DNA of 64,000 nt from Ignelater luminosus (lineage: Eukaryota; Arthropoda; Insecta; Coleoptera; Elateridae): positions 217,719 to 281,718 of the forward strand of contig VTPC01000808.1 of the NCBI GenBank assembly GCA_011009095.1. Reading direction: 5' to 3'. The translations under genes and the position numbers were made by a program. Below are positions 48,584 through 61,079 of this stretch, one piece after another. The notes under the pieces were generated by a model. That model searched no databases. It was given only the letters and a program-made list of their open reading frames with translations, and had not been told where the DNA came from. Numbering within the stretch: the first letter of the stretch is position 1; each line of letters opens with the position of its first letter.

Positions 48584-51500
48584 TCTTCACTAGATGCACC
48601 TGAATAAAAGTGCAAGACCATATTGAGAGGTGTGGAATGGATCACCAAAAAATATGAACTTTTATTTTACCAGTTCTTTTGGCCTAAAATGTGCTCGATG
48701 TGCAGAATGTATTATTGTTTTTATCCGTACTGTAGAGGTCTAGAGTTTACAAAATTATAAACTTGGAAGTCGAATTTAGAAACTTAAAGATATTTTACTA
48801 AGTGTCTGAAAATTCTGAAGCTAAAGCTGAGAATTGAGAGAGAAACGCTGGAAATCTACTCCAAATAACCAACGGGTTATTAGTTCGAAATTACGAAGTA
48901 CGTCGTGACATTCGAAACGGAGAAGAATATTTAGATAATCAGTGGCACTACGCTGATTGTTCAAGAAGTTTTATTTATTTTAAACACTTGCAGACACTAA
49001 ATAATCAACAAATTATTAGTTTGAGAATCTTTAAACAATTGATGTCTCTGACAGTTATGTTCCAATCGTATTCCAAGCACATGCAGTTATCGCTGTGAGC
49101 TTTGTCTGTTCCAAGTTTTTCTCTCTTCTATGAGAGCCTTTTTACATGACAAGTTTATCGCCTCTACATTAGTAGATTAATAAAAGTCGCCACTACTTAT
49201 CAAAATGCAGTTAGAAGATATTTTGGTTTTTATACACCAAAGGCTGCTTATGTTTTTCTTGGGTGTCTTGATTTTTATAGCAATATTCAACAAACTTTAA
49301 CTTAAGATATTTTTACAGTGAGTTTTGATGGACTGGGTGTTGATTTGTGATTTTTTGCTCAAAGTTAACTTCTTAATACTTTCATTAACTGTAAATCAGC
49401 TTGCATTTGTAAAAATGAATTTTTGAGATTTCAAATAAAATTTAAATAACCAAATAGTCAACAGCAAGATTCGAGACAGTAAAAACATGAAAATCCATTC
49501 GTTCTAGTGGAAGTTAGAAAAACTGAACGTACAGAAAACTAAGCAAGCTAAGAAAAATCGATTTCTCATAAAGCAACCTTTTCTAATTTTTACAATCGTT
49601 CGAGTTTCCACCAATAGATGGCGCTTACATCTGCAGAATTATCAACATTTCTAGATACCCGTTTTAATACAAGTCCTAGGTAATTAACTTAATTGTTTAC
49701 GACATAAACAAATTAAACTTACAACTAATTGTTCTAACCGCCTAAATCTTCGCATAAATTAATAATAACCTCAAATAACACATTTTCATACAAGTTTGCG
49801 TGCCGAGTTGAAAGTGTTAATTGCATGGTTTAAGTAGACGCCAACAAGTTTTCCTATAAATATAATGTGGTAGGAATTATTAATGAACCTACCCAACAAT
49901 AACCATCAAGTGGTTGTTAAAAAAATTACCTTTAGCTTGGAAATTGCTAGATTATCGTAATAAATGTGTGTTTATGTACATGCGTCGGCGTTGTATTTTA
50001 GATAAGAATCACCTGAATTAATTATATGAGCAAACTATTGATCTGTAGACATGAAAAATTGACGAGCACTTTATTTATTTATAATTAAAGCAGAAGTTTA
50101 TTCAAAGGAATAAAATTGTTGAATTCACAATCAAATTCTCTACAAGATTCTAACAAGAAGATGAAAATTTTCCATTTGAGAAGAATCGAAAAAAATTTGT
50201 AAGATAGGATTAATCAAGCAAATAAACTCCCAATTTCCACCTCTTGTCCGGAAAAAAATCTTGCGAACAATTACTAAATTATGTAGCAGAACCCCATAAA
50301 AAAAGACATACGAAAGGAAATTTCTTCCTATATTCAGACGTCAATAGGAACAAAAACGCCTTAATCAACAGTGCACCCAGTAGAATTCGCCTCTCAATAT
50401 CGAGTCAAGTCGAGAAACGGCGGAAAATTCCGAATTTTCACCCTTGTGCAGGTGAATTAAATCGCGACCTACGTTTTGAAAGCGAAATGGGCTGGATTTT
50501 CCCGAAAGCTGGAAGCTCGCGTCGGACACGTACGTCTGCGTTTGCATGCTCTAAATCATTTTCAACGTATATAATGTTTGCAAGGAGTAAAATTTTGCTA
50601 TACCGGGAAGTAATTTTGTTGTGATAATATCGTCGTTTTCGGGTATTACTACTTAAGCATTGTTGGGTTTTTATAAAACAGGGGTGAGTTAATTTACTAT
50701 ATTATTAAAGAAAATGAATTTAAATGGTTTGATTTCACTTTGCAAAATTAAAAAAGGCGGGAAAATTAATTTTCCCAATTATAGAATTTCTATTCTTTGT
50801 TAGAAATTGCTAGGACAATTTTATTAAAAGGAGAACATAATGATTTGAACTAAAAATAATAATTTCAGACGCTAATTTAAGCCTTCTCATTACAATGCAA
50901 ATTTATTCATTTAAACTAGGGTGGGGTCATAAAATAATACAAGAACGGTTAATTAACAATGATATAGTTGGAAAAGTTACACAAGAATTAAAAGATGGGA
51001 ATTAGAAGAACATCTAGTAAATTTGATATTATAAAAAAATGCGCCCCTAACACCAATTTATATCACTTTAAAGGTAAAATAACGAGTCGGACAAAAACCG
51101 AGTATATAAAACTTGTAATACCCTGACCTCTTTGATGATGATTAATGCTGCGTTAATCTTGCCATCGTCCTTAAGCGCTTCCTTTCAGCCGAAATTTCGC
51201 ACGAATAACCTGAAATAAAAAATTAAAATCGTTTAAGTCTCAAAAAAAATAAGATTTCGGTAGGGATTTATTCGAAGACATTTTATTTTCGTGTTGAGAA
51301 AATTTTTTTGTTGCTCAAGAAAATTACATTTATTTAAACCATACTGGAAATATATATTATAGGAGAAAATTCATTTCGGTAGTTTCAACGGAAATTCTTT
51401 TGTGATTCCTTTTAAAAAAAGCAGAATTAGAAAATTTTTTTTGTGAGTTCTTGAAAGGCTCTTAAGAAGTTTTTCTTACAAATGGAAAATGGTGGAGAAT

Positions 51501-52734
51501 GAGAGAACGTAAATATTTTTATTTAATCCGGACTTAATATTCTGTTTCATTCTTTTTATTATGATTTCCTTCAGAAATGAATACTGAAAGGGTTTGAAGG
51601 CACTTAAAACTAGTTTTCTGATAAACAAAAAAAAATGTTTTTTATAGTTAACTTGATTTATATTCAACAAAAGGATTTTTCTCTTTAAAATATTAAGATA
51701 AAAACTTATTCTGCTGTCTAAATACTCCAAAAGCATAGAATGTATAACTACATAGTCATATTTCAGTTTTATGCACAGTTTCTTTCAGAGTGGCCTGCGC
51801 TACCACAGTTGAAACATTTTTGTGAAAATTTTAAATATTTCATTTCTATTCAAGATTTTGCTCAACCATTACGTCACACTTTCCACTAACATTACAAACC
51901 GTCATTAATCATTTTTTTAAATGCTTGTATGGCTTTCTGAGATTTGTAGCTGTAGTGAGTTTTGCACTAACAAAAGTATAATTACTAGCTTTAATAAATA
52001 AAATAAATCTCTGCTCATTTTATCATTAATTTAGTTTTAGAAATAATTTAAAAATTTTTCTTTGAACAGTTGCACCCTTACGAATAAACAGGGTTATTCA
52101 ATTTCGAGGCTTTCAAGATTCTAACTTTTTTTTTCTGTATTTTTATCCAACGGACTATACAAGCCTATGGACCAAATTGGAATAGAAAATGTTAAATTTC
52201 AACTCGTCTTCCTCAGGTACGGCTAGTAGCGTAAGTAAATCGATAAGGTCTTTGGTTCAAAGTTTTTACCGGTGGGATAATTTAGATCGTGTAACATAGT
52301 TAATCGACTCACATGAAATCCATTTCCAACAACAAAAATCTTTTTGAGAAAATACACGAGATAAAACGTTCTAGAAATGATATCCAGATTTCAATCAAAG
52401 AAGAAGATTGAAATGTCTCAAGACTATTTCCAGTATTGAGAACTCAAAAAGTTACACTTCAAGCTCTAACTCTTGAAGATCATAGAATTCACACAGTTTT
52501 AGTGCAGTATCAATAAGGTTGGTTTTCGTACCTTTCACCGTCAATCACTCCACACAAAGCAAAGTGACCAATGCGACCTGCTATATACGATCCTTATTTT
52601 ACAAATACCCAAAAAACGCTTTCCAATGCAATTACGTGGTTTTCAATTTGTTTCCAGAAATTAATTTCCGCAAAAGGATGGTTTGCGCCCCAAAGGGAAT
52701 TTTCAAAAAGCAGGGAAAAACCACGTAATATAAA
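48584..52734. other. Non-coding stretch with a CpG-rich patch
   Basis: At about 50380-50560 the density of CG dinucleotides is clearly higher (GTCGAGAAACGGCGGAAAAT, GCTCGCGTCGGACACGTACG). A plus-strand frame of 126 codons (50244-50624) crosses it but has no motif. GAGTATATAAAACTTG at about 51099-51114 is a good TATA-box match on the plus strand. A regulatory region is possible; no exon was identified. Confidence 0.35.
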
Positions 52735-53300
52735 TTTATGCCAGTGCTTTGCAATTTAAACATTCCTTTACGATTTTCCTGTCAAAAGGTCGTAAAATAT
52801 TGCACAACTACTATTTGTAAGGCGTCTTGAGCTTTTTCCAAACAAAACGTTCTTGAATAGATTAAAGAAATAGAAATCGAATAGGGCTATCTTGTGGTTA
52901 GCTTAAAACCTTCAATCCAACCTTCTGACTTGACACTTGACATGTAATGTCGTGCTCCATCATGCAGAAGTCTCACACCAACGCGAGAGTTACGTTAGAA
53001 TACCATCACTATTAGTTTTCTTTCAGATGTCTAAATTTTTTGGAAATTGGCGAAGCAAGATGTTTTCACATGATGGAGCTTTTTTTGTAAACTCATGTTT
53101 CATCACCCATAATAATTGCCTTATGGTAACAGCAGACATTTCTAAATCAAGCTTTTCTGCTTCTCTATATTTAAGTATTTTTGGAACTCAATGATAAGAC
53201 ACTTTATGGAAGCTTAAATTTGAGATGATTTCGTGAATGCAACTTTTCCTCATCGGTTTTCCTTATCAAAACTTTGACAGTGACACAATTACATTGCACC
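52735..53300 (-). pseudogene. Mariner-type transposase relic
   Basis: Reading the minus strand with frame changes gives, in order: CIHEIISNLSFHKVSYH and VPKIL (HTH-linker region, normally WVPR or WVPK), IIMGDET followed by a stop and VY (first catalytic Asp in GDETWVY; Trp is now a stop), RLLHDGARHYM (second Asp, HDGARPH type), then VVVQYFTTF and GMFKLQSTGINLYYV (C-terminal region). Only about 45 codons separate the first and second Asp instead of roughly 90, so there is an internal deletion. The YSPDL motif is decayed. No intact TIRs were recognised. Confidence 0.6.
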
Positions 53301-53443
53301 ACAACAGATAAAGTTCTCCGGAATATGGATGTAGTGTTTTTGTTCAAAGAAGATACCTAGGATCTTGCAAATGAGGTTAAACCTTATATTAACAATATTC
53401 AAAATAAATCTTAAAGAATGTATTCTTGAAAAATCCGTGTCTG

Positions 53444-53542
53444 AGGGCCGATTCTACCAAAGATTTGATTACCGTCACAATTTTTGATTTTTAATCTACA
53501 ATTAACTTTGATGGTAATTAAGTTGTTGATGCAATCGACCCT
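53444..53542. mobile_element. Very small MITE (~100 bp hairpin)
   Basis: AGGGCCGATTCTACCAAAGA and the following GATTACCGTCA on the left are matched in inverted form on the right (TGATGGTAATTAAGTTGTTG followed by ATGCAATCGACCCT), about two-thirds identical over 34 bases. The whole could fold into one hairpin. No clear target duplication was found. Confidence 0.55.
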
Positions 53543-56500
53543 TAATGAGTGTAAATCTTAATTGTTGCAATTTAAAACAATATAAATATCGGTTCCAATA
53601 CCAAATTGTCAGTAACTATTGGAAAGATTCCAAAGTTAGCTTGGAAATCTCTGAATACAAGTTTGGGAAAGATGCCCAAAACGGACAGTTTTGAATGGAT
53701 CAGAAGATTTTCAAGAAAAGAAACTTTTAGTGGAGAAAACACGATCGTTGCCATTTTGATACATTCAAAATTCAGCACCATCTATCAATTTATGGTTTTT
53801 GCAAATAGCAAAAACAAAAGGTTAAAAAGACTTATTAACAAAAAACTCAGTTTTTCCCATTGATGCCTGCAAAGCTAGTTACTATGGATTACTACATAAT
53901 AAAATCATAACGTAATATCGTTTAGGAGGTCTTGGTCTTTTAAACTACTGTTATCGCTGCCAGTTACGCCACTGTGTTTGGTCCAGTTTTCAAAAACCTT
54001 AAGGCTGAGAACAATTTCTCTCGTCTTTCTTCTAATTGGGGCACTACTATATTATATTAAGGCAAAATCAATCATGGCATTTTGGCCTTGCTCATATTAC
54101 ACTATGAAAATGTTTCTTCTTCATGTGAGAATGTCCAGTTCTTTGTATGATGATCACCAAAGCAATCAAGCCAAAGAATTTCATATTCCTCATACTGTGG
54201 ATTCAAAAACATGGCAAAAAGCCTTTCGAAGGAGAAAAAGAAGAATGAGTCAGAAATATCAAGATGAAACCTGACATTTTGGAGTCTTGAAGGAATGCTA
54301 GTCTAATCACTACAACTTTCGAATTCGAATCTTTATTGTGCTTTAGGAATTGAATCAGGAATCAAAACAGGTTGTACAGTTGTGATATCCAAAGTGCTTT
54401 TCCCTGACTTATTCTGCTGCAGCTCAACATATTTAGAACAAGACATAGGAAAATAACGTCTAGTATAAGATTCTGATCAAAAATTAATGAACTGAACTCT
54501 TTTGGTTTGCCTTTAATACAACTTTAAAGACCGTACACTTGGATACCGTTTTTGAAATATTGTTAAAAGCTTTTAGCAAAAATTGCTGAGAATCCTAAGC
54601 ATTACTGCACTTTAGACTTACATTACATACATTGGCAATATTTTGCAGAAACTGACACTGCAATTTTGTGTACATCAGACAAATTTCACTGTTAGTACTT
54701 AGTTAGTTAATTTTGTTTAGTTACAATACAGTAAAGATAAGAAATTCAACGAGTCACAACAAAAAACTAATTAAAAAGAAATCGCCATTTTCCTTTTTGA
54801 TTGACTATTACTTCCTTGCGGCAACACATTGTATAATTTATCAAGATAAGTAACATATTCTAATTTTAACCACAACTCCTTCTAGAATGACCCTCTTCAC
54901 CACACTTGAAACATTTATTTCTGACCTTTGGCCCCCAACTGATTTTAGTTGCTAATAGAGAGTGGTTTTGTTACGTTTGCGTTTATTTTCTTTACGTTAA
55001 TTGAAATTCTTAATTTAAATGAGCAAATGGTTTCTTTCCATTAGGTTTTACAATGTATTAAAAGTACTAGTATCTAGGGTCATAAATTGTTAATTTAGCA
55101 AGCTACACAGCAGCTTTCTCGTATAGTTAATTTATATTAAGATGAAATGAAGAAAAATGTTTTATTTTTCCAGCTCTTTAGACTTGTGACTAAAATAAAA
55201 TGTAAAAATGAGAAAAGAAAGAAATTTAAAGATTCTCACTTTAGTTTTATTGTCAGTCTTGTAAAATCTCATCAAACTTTTCGATCTTAAAAGTTCTGTT
55301 TGAAAGCGAGTTTTACTTTCTTCTGCATTTATTATTTAGGTGGAACACAAGCTGTTTGAATGGTTGCAAAAAGAGCTTGAATGTATTAAGAAAATGAAGA
55401 TGAAAATCGTGCACAAGTCTTCTTAAAAACTAATTCTAACAAGGTTATATCAACGACACCGCCCTACTCGATTTCAAAGGACCTGCAATTAACCCTGACT
55501 AATTCAATTATAATTAACAACAAGTTTGGGATTGAGGAAAGGTCAGTTATAAGAACTTTCACCTACGTTACTTAGGGTAAATTCTTTTTTAAACTATAGT
55601 GCAAATATTCATTAATTTTTTTAGCTTCGCTGATTCTTTAGTCTTTACAATTGCGGTGTATACAGGAATACAAAAGACATGAATTAATCTAAGGAAAAAT
55701 TATTGTCAATTTATACCTCTTTACTAAGAGTGGTTTATCTGGGAACAAATTGTTCGTTTTCAAGAATGATATCTAGGTTCAGTGATAAGGTAGACACTTG
55801 AGTAAGGAGGGTCGCATTGTAGGCTGAAGTTTTAGTTTATTTCTGGGTATCCTGAGGAAAACGTTTAGAAAAATGTTTAGAGTATAGAGCATACCCAAGA
55901 CTGTAGCTAGACATGAACGAATGTAGTGACTTTGATTGAGTAGGGCTCAAAATGAAAAGACTTTTCAAAATGTAGTAGGTGGCATGTACAATGATGCACG
56001 TTTGTATCGAAAACATAAGAGTATGTTACGGACAAAACCCAGAAAAGAGGTCTTATGCTCGCGCAGATTAAAGTGTTGTGCTCGCAGCAGCTGAAACGCC
56101 GAAGATGGGGTGGGTTCACAAATAACTTACCCTAAAATAAAAAGAAAGTTTGGATATTTCCGCAGTTTGATGAGAAATAATACAGAATTTCCAAAATAAC
56201 ATTACAAGTACAGTTAAACACTTTAAGGGTATCGTTGGACAAAGCGTACCCAGTATCTGACAGGGTACGAAGAAAGATACCTAGTGTGTCAAAAATAGTT
56301 TTCAGGTTTTGATGATTCTTCTGAAGTTAAAACTGATTCCAATCACGTAGGTTATTTCTGATCATTTCTGTACTTGTTGTCGAGAATTTTGCAAAACTGA
56401 AAGTACGTACAGTTACTTCAGGTTTTTTTGTTAAAACAAAATCAGCTATGGGATTCTGAATTTACGATAGCATGGGATTCATCGACATCGAAAAATTCAA

Positions 56501-56728
56501 ACAGTACGTTTTTTAGGTATTTAGTCGTATTATCGTCAATTTCACAATACCACAAAGGATGTCGTCAAAATATGTCAAAACGTCATCGAAACAATTTCCA
56601 AAATTGATTGAGAATTGTATCAGGAGTACGTCTGATCCTGATTACTTTACCTTTAACAAACCTACAAAGCGAGAACTAATTTCCACATAAAAACTAAAAA
56701 CGGTCGTCACTGTTACGTTGTAACAAAC
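53543..56728. other. Non-coding stretch
   Basis: Overlapping opposite frames at 53572-53863 and a 98-codon frame at 53978-54274 have no recognisable motif. Nothing else supported. Confidence 0.5.
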
Positions 56729-56753
56729 CCTAACCTAACCTAACTTAACCTAA
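56729..56753 (-). repeat. Interstitial insect telomere-like repeat (CCTAA)5
   Basis: Five units of CCTAA, the fourth mutated to CTTAA; on the minus strand this is TTAGG, the ancestral arthropod telomere repeat. It is only 25 bp, so it may be a trace of double-strand-break repair, retroelement integration or chance. Confidence 0.7.
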
Positions 56754-57341
56754 TGGAGCTGGTGCCTATCCTAACCATAGAGTAGTAGGAGGATCAAAAG
56801 GAAACTAATTCTTGCCGACCTAACTCACAACCGTACGTAAAACGAGAAGCAACGAAATTCTCGCAAAAGGTCGTTTTGACTTAAATTTCGTCGCTGCGTA
56901 AGAACCGTAAGAAATGGTTGTCTATGTTTTTTCCCATATCAAGAAATATTAGGCCTTAGGGGGCATTGTCAGTGTTTGGACAATGTAACAATATTGAAAA
57001 TGACTAACTGAAATTAAAAAAGACGGTCATTTTGGGAACCCCCGCGTTTTATGATAAGGAGAATCCTAAAGCGGACCAATGGGCTTAAAACGCTTTGCCT
57101 AGTTTTTCCCCAAAGAACGTGGACGCAGGAACGCCGCTACAGCTTAAAACTTGACGCATAGTCTCACTGCACTCACAGTTTACATTAGTGTTTTATCACC
57201 GACATCTAGACAGACGCTTTTGGGTTTTACCTTGAAAAACTACGAGCACCCCTGCCTATGTCTGCTCTTGACGGCCTCTCTCCGAAATCTTTCCAAATTT
57301 TTTGACTTTCAGAAATTTCTGCTGTATTATACTTTAATAAT
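56754..57341. other. Non-coding stretch
   Basis: CpG content is slightly raised around 56815-56910 and 57030-57130, but no motif or exon is recognised. Confidence 0.4.
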
Positions 57342-57793
57342 TTTGTATACGTTTGACTCTAATTATCCTTCTCGAAGTTAAAATTTGTTACTTGCGCTAA
57401 ATTATGTTTATTAGTTCTGTAAAGGTTTAATCTTAGCCATAGTCTTTACCACAAAAATTATGAAGTATCTAGACATTGATAACTGTATCTCCAGGTAATT
57501 CTTTCGATCTTATCTGATCTCAATGAGCGAATACCAAAAATCAATGTTTACATACTTTATGTTGTGCTCCTATATGGGAGATAGTTTTGCATACGTTTGA
57601 TTTTGATTATCCTTCTCGAAGTTAGAATTTGTTACTGCAAAGGTTTAATCTCAGCCATAGTCTTTACCACAAAACTTATGAAGTATGTAGACACTGATAA
57701 CTGTATCTCCAGGTAATTCTTTCGATCTTATCTGATCTCAATGAGCGGATAACAAAGATCAATGTTTACATACTTCATGTTGTGCTCCCTACA
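57342..57793. repeat. Tandem duplication, unit ~210-243 bp, two copies
   Basis: Copy 1 (57342-57584) and copy 2 (57585-57793) share long blocks such as CCATAGTCTTTACCACAAAA, GATAACTGTATCTCCAGGTA and ATTCTTTCGATCTTATCTGA, with scattered substitutions and a ~30-bp deletion in copy 2 after TTTGTTACT. Non-coding. Close similarity shows a relatively recent event. Confidence 0.85.
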
Positions 57794-58176
57794 TGAGAAA
57801 TCTTCATATGCATTAGATGCAAGAAATGAAAATGCTCCACCTACCATAAACGTCAAGTACTACAAGAGTAAAGAAGATAACTACTAAGAATAATGGTTGC
57901 GTTCAGGAGAAGGTAGCAGTTAGTAGTGTCGTATCTGAAAAAGCTTCTAAATAGCAATATCTCCAGTTTTTTCTGGAAACATTCAGCTTTGTTTATGAGA
58001 ATATTTGGATCGAAGCATTCAGGTAATATTTAATGAGTACAGTTTTGATTATATCTGCATGGTTCTGCCAGACTGTGCTCTTTACAAAGTCTGCAAGGGT
58101 TAGAATTTCATATCTAATCTTGTTTATTTCTTGTTTATTAAGAGAACCTTAAGTATTGCAGTTAGATAGTGATTAG

Positions 58177-58545
58177 TGTGTTAGACTCGGCAGATCTGAA
58201 ACTGACAAAGCGGTCATCTACGGAGACGTTCACATAGATAAAAGATAGAAGCGATTATTAATAGTTCTAGGAGGATAGGGACTTGGAAATTCTTTTTCCT
58301 AGCATGATAGTGTCTAAAGAAGATCATCTAAATCAAAGGTGGGCAAACGTGATTCGTACAAAGACGATTTATTGGTAAAAATAACTTTAAAACAGAAATC
58401 TAGCCAAACAATTTAGTTTTGACGTTCGAGCTGTAAAATATGCGAACGTGCGTTGAGACTCAGCAGATCTGAGCCGAGCAGAGCGGTAACCTACAAAGAA
58501 GTTCACAGTGATGGTGTCAAAAGAAGATCGTGTAGATCAAGAGTG
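58177..58545. repeat. Diverged local duplication
   Basis: Segments in 58177-58345 (CTCGGCAGATCTGA, AAGCGGTCATCTACGGAGAC, GATAGTGTCTAAAGAAGATC) recur as CTCAGCAGATCTGA, GAGCGGTAACCTACAAAGAA and GATGGTGTCAAAAGAAGATC within 58450-58545. The second copy lacks an internal ~70 bp. Non-coding. Confidence 0.6.
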
Positions 58546-60640
58546 AAAACAAATTTATCAGCAAGTAGGGTTTTGACACTTAATTGATAAGAGCAAATCT
58601 GAATTGTGAATTTGACACTACAGTGGCAGATAATAAGAGTATTCTTGTGCTGTTCACCTAATTTCTCTAGAAGATAGCAATTTCAGATTATTTTGCTGAA
58701 TTATCAACTCGAATGCTCAAAGTACTCAAAACGTTCTCAAGTAGGTACAAAGGTCTTGGTATTACTTTCCATTGATATGATTCAAACTACACTGAAATCT
58801 CATTGCTATAGATACATTCTAGATTGAGAGGAAATTCAGACTTGACATACAGTTTCAGAGTGTTTCCGAAAAAAAAATGTCCAAGAAGGCCAAGACTACT
58901 ATGAGTTCCTAAACCACCTTATACTGTTCAGCTGGTACTTTCACTTGAACCCACTAACACGTTACTGCTTCTCCCGATTTTCTTCATAATTGAAGAAGAC
59001 TCTTAGCAAACTTACTACACTGATCGACAACTATCAGAGTAGTGTTTTCAATTCTGAAAGCCTATTAATACCCTCCTACGTACAACCTCTTAAACAGTTC
59101 CCTAGCATTTACTGTTTTTTGTCAATATAATTATGTTGCGGCGTATTTTCAAAAATGGGACTCCATTTAATTATCCAAACAAAACGGTTTTTAGGCGATA
59201 AATGCAATTTACTTGAAAACAGCGTTCCACGAGAAAAATTCAAGGGTAACTGTGTGTTTCCATTTCTATTTTCATTTCTGGTGAAAAGATAAAATCTCGG
59301 TTTAATTTCCGATATATTGCAAAAATAAGAAATTTTAAATGAAACACCGGAAGCGACCCTTTTCCAGACACATATCTGCAAGAGAATCGGACACCATTCT
59401 CAATTTTTTGTATTTATTCTGTAATATAATGTAACCTTTAAAAAAGTACATTTAATTAAATGATTAATAGATCTTGGTCTAGAGCTTACGTCAGCTTTTG
59501 AAAAGAAAATGAAACTTTTTTTAGTTTACTCTGGAATTAATTAACTAACCGATTTCTTTGTAAGGATACTTAAAGAATTAGACCTTTTGTTTGCGTGTTT
59601 TCTACTAGGTTCGCCCTTCACTTCAAACAAACAAAAAGATCTTCAAGATTAAACTGCCAGCAATTCAAACATTCTTTTCTATGGTAAAAACCTGAAACCT
59701 TAAGTTAAAATATTAATATGTAGTACTTCAGTCAAAAGATATAAATTCAATTTAGTCCCTAAAATTTAAATGGAATCTTCATAACTCAGTTTAAGTAAAT
59801 TAACAAACTGTTTCCGAAGTACACCTACAACATTTATTGCTTTTCATCGCACCGCAAAAGCATACTAACTTTTAAAAGGAAATTTCGAAATTCCAAAAGC
59901 GAATTCAGTGAGCAGTAATTTATTCCCAACTTCTATTTTCAACGGGATTTTAAGTAATTACCAAACAACAATACGAAACTGTTTTAATTTTCTCAAAAAA
60001 CGTTTGTTTTTTCTGAACAAGTCCTAATGAATTGAGAAAAAAAAGGTAGTTTTGTTAATTTATTTGAGTTTACTTAACAATAATAATTATTTCAACTTAA
60101 ATTTGTCAGGACTGTTTAAAATTAGCTTGAATGGAAGATTCTGTAGAAATCATTTCTGTTGGAAGAAGGCAACAAACAAATGTGTGGTGCTCATTAGCTA
60201 ATGAATACATTGAATATTCTATCTGACACGGGATTATAATTAGGAGAAAGCAAGTAAAAGGGTTGAAAGGGAGAATCGATTAGTGTAATCAATCAAGTTT
60301 TATAGTCAGTGTTTCTCATGATGTATTCAATTAATTTATTTTTGACTATGTTTGTTATCAGACCTGTACTTGAATCTTTTAGCTCAGGACACAGGATCAT
60401 CACGCAAGGAAGAAAGATTACCACAGAGCTCATTATAGTGATTTTTCCCAAATTCTCTTAAAGTTCAATACACGAGGAATTTCACAATTAAAATATCTAT
60501 AAATCCTGAAAAGGCCATAAAGAGTTAAAGACAGACCCATAGTCGAAAGATTTTCAATAAGGCCTACAAAAGATCTTCCCCAAATTGCCTTAAGGCTGAA
60601 AAGAATTTTAGAACCGAAAATTGATCTGAAAAAAAACGGA
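58546..60640. other. Non-coding stretch
   Basis: No gene, RNA or repeat recognised. Confidence 0.5.
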
Positions 60641-60649
60641 AACTTTGAC

Positions 60650-60816
60650 CCGCGATAGCAACAAAGTGAAACATAGAAAATAATTTTGCTCTCATGACTT
60701 ATATGACGTTGTGAACACCAACGCTGCCAACAAAGAAAGTGATAAAAGTGATTATCACAAGGTGTACAAGCAATTTTTTTAATTTTGCCAAAACAAATCA
60801 CACATTTGACACCCAT
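60650..60816 (-). pseudogene. RING-finger-like fragment
   Basis: The minus-strand frame from an internal ATG (60814-60816) reads MGVKCVICFGKIKKIACTPC then DNHFYHFLCWQRW. This fits the first six RING ligands: Cys-x2-Cys, Cys in TPC, His, His, Cys. The last CPxC pair expected 10-20 residues later is not visible; the sequence continues as SKIIFYVSLCCYRGSK and loses character. RING proteins act as E3 ubiquitin ligases. It lies about 260 bases beyond the YqaJ relic in the same orientation and could belong to the same mobile element or be an unrelated scrap. Confidence 0.35.
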
Positions 60817-61079
60817 CTTTGAACAAAAATAAGAAACCAACAATACTATTCACTTTTTACCATGTCACCTATAACAGCTGATTTATGGACCCTGTTTTTC
60901 AACCAACAATGGCACTCTTACAAATGATCAACACAGTTTGAAGTAAAAAAGCAAGTTTTACACCAGACATGCTTCTCTAATAAACTACAAAGAAACAAAA
61001 CTGGCGGTCAGAAACGTAAAGCTGCATTATTACTTGATACTGGTATTTATGGGTTCTTTTAGAACCATGTCCAAGTCTG

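Noticed and set aside
50244..50624. 126-codon plus-strand frame
   Set aside because: No domain, signal or splice support; length is explained by locally higher GC content.
52519..53194. Plus-strand frames of 62-85 codons
   Set aside because: Antisense shadows of the mariner transposase relic.
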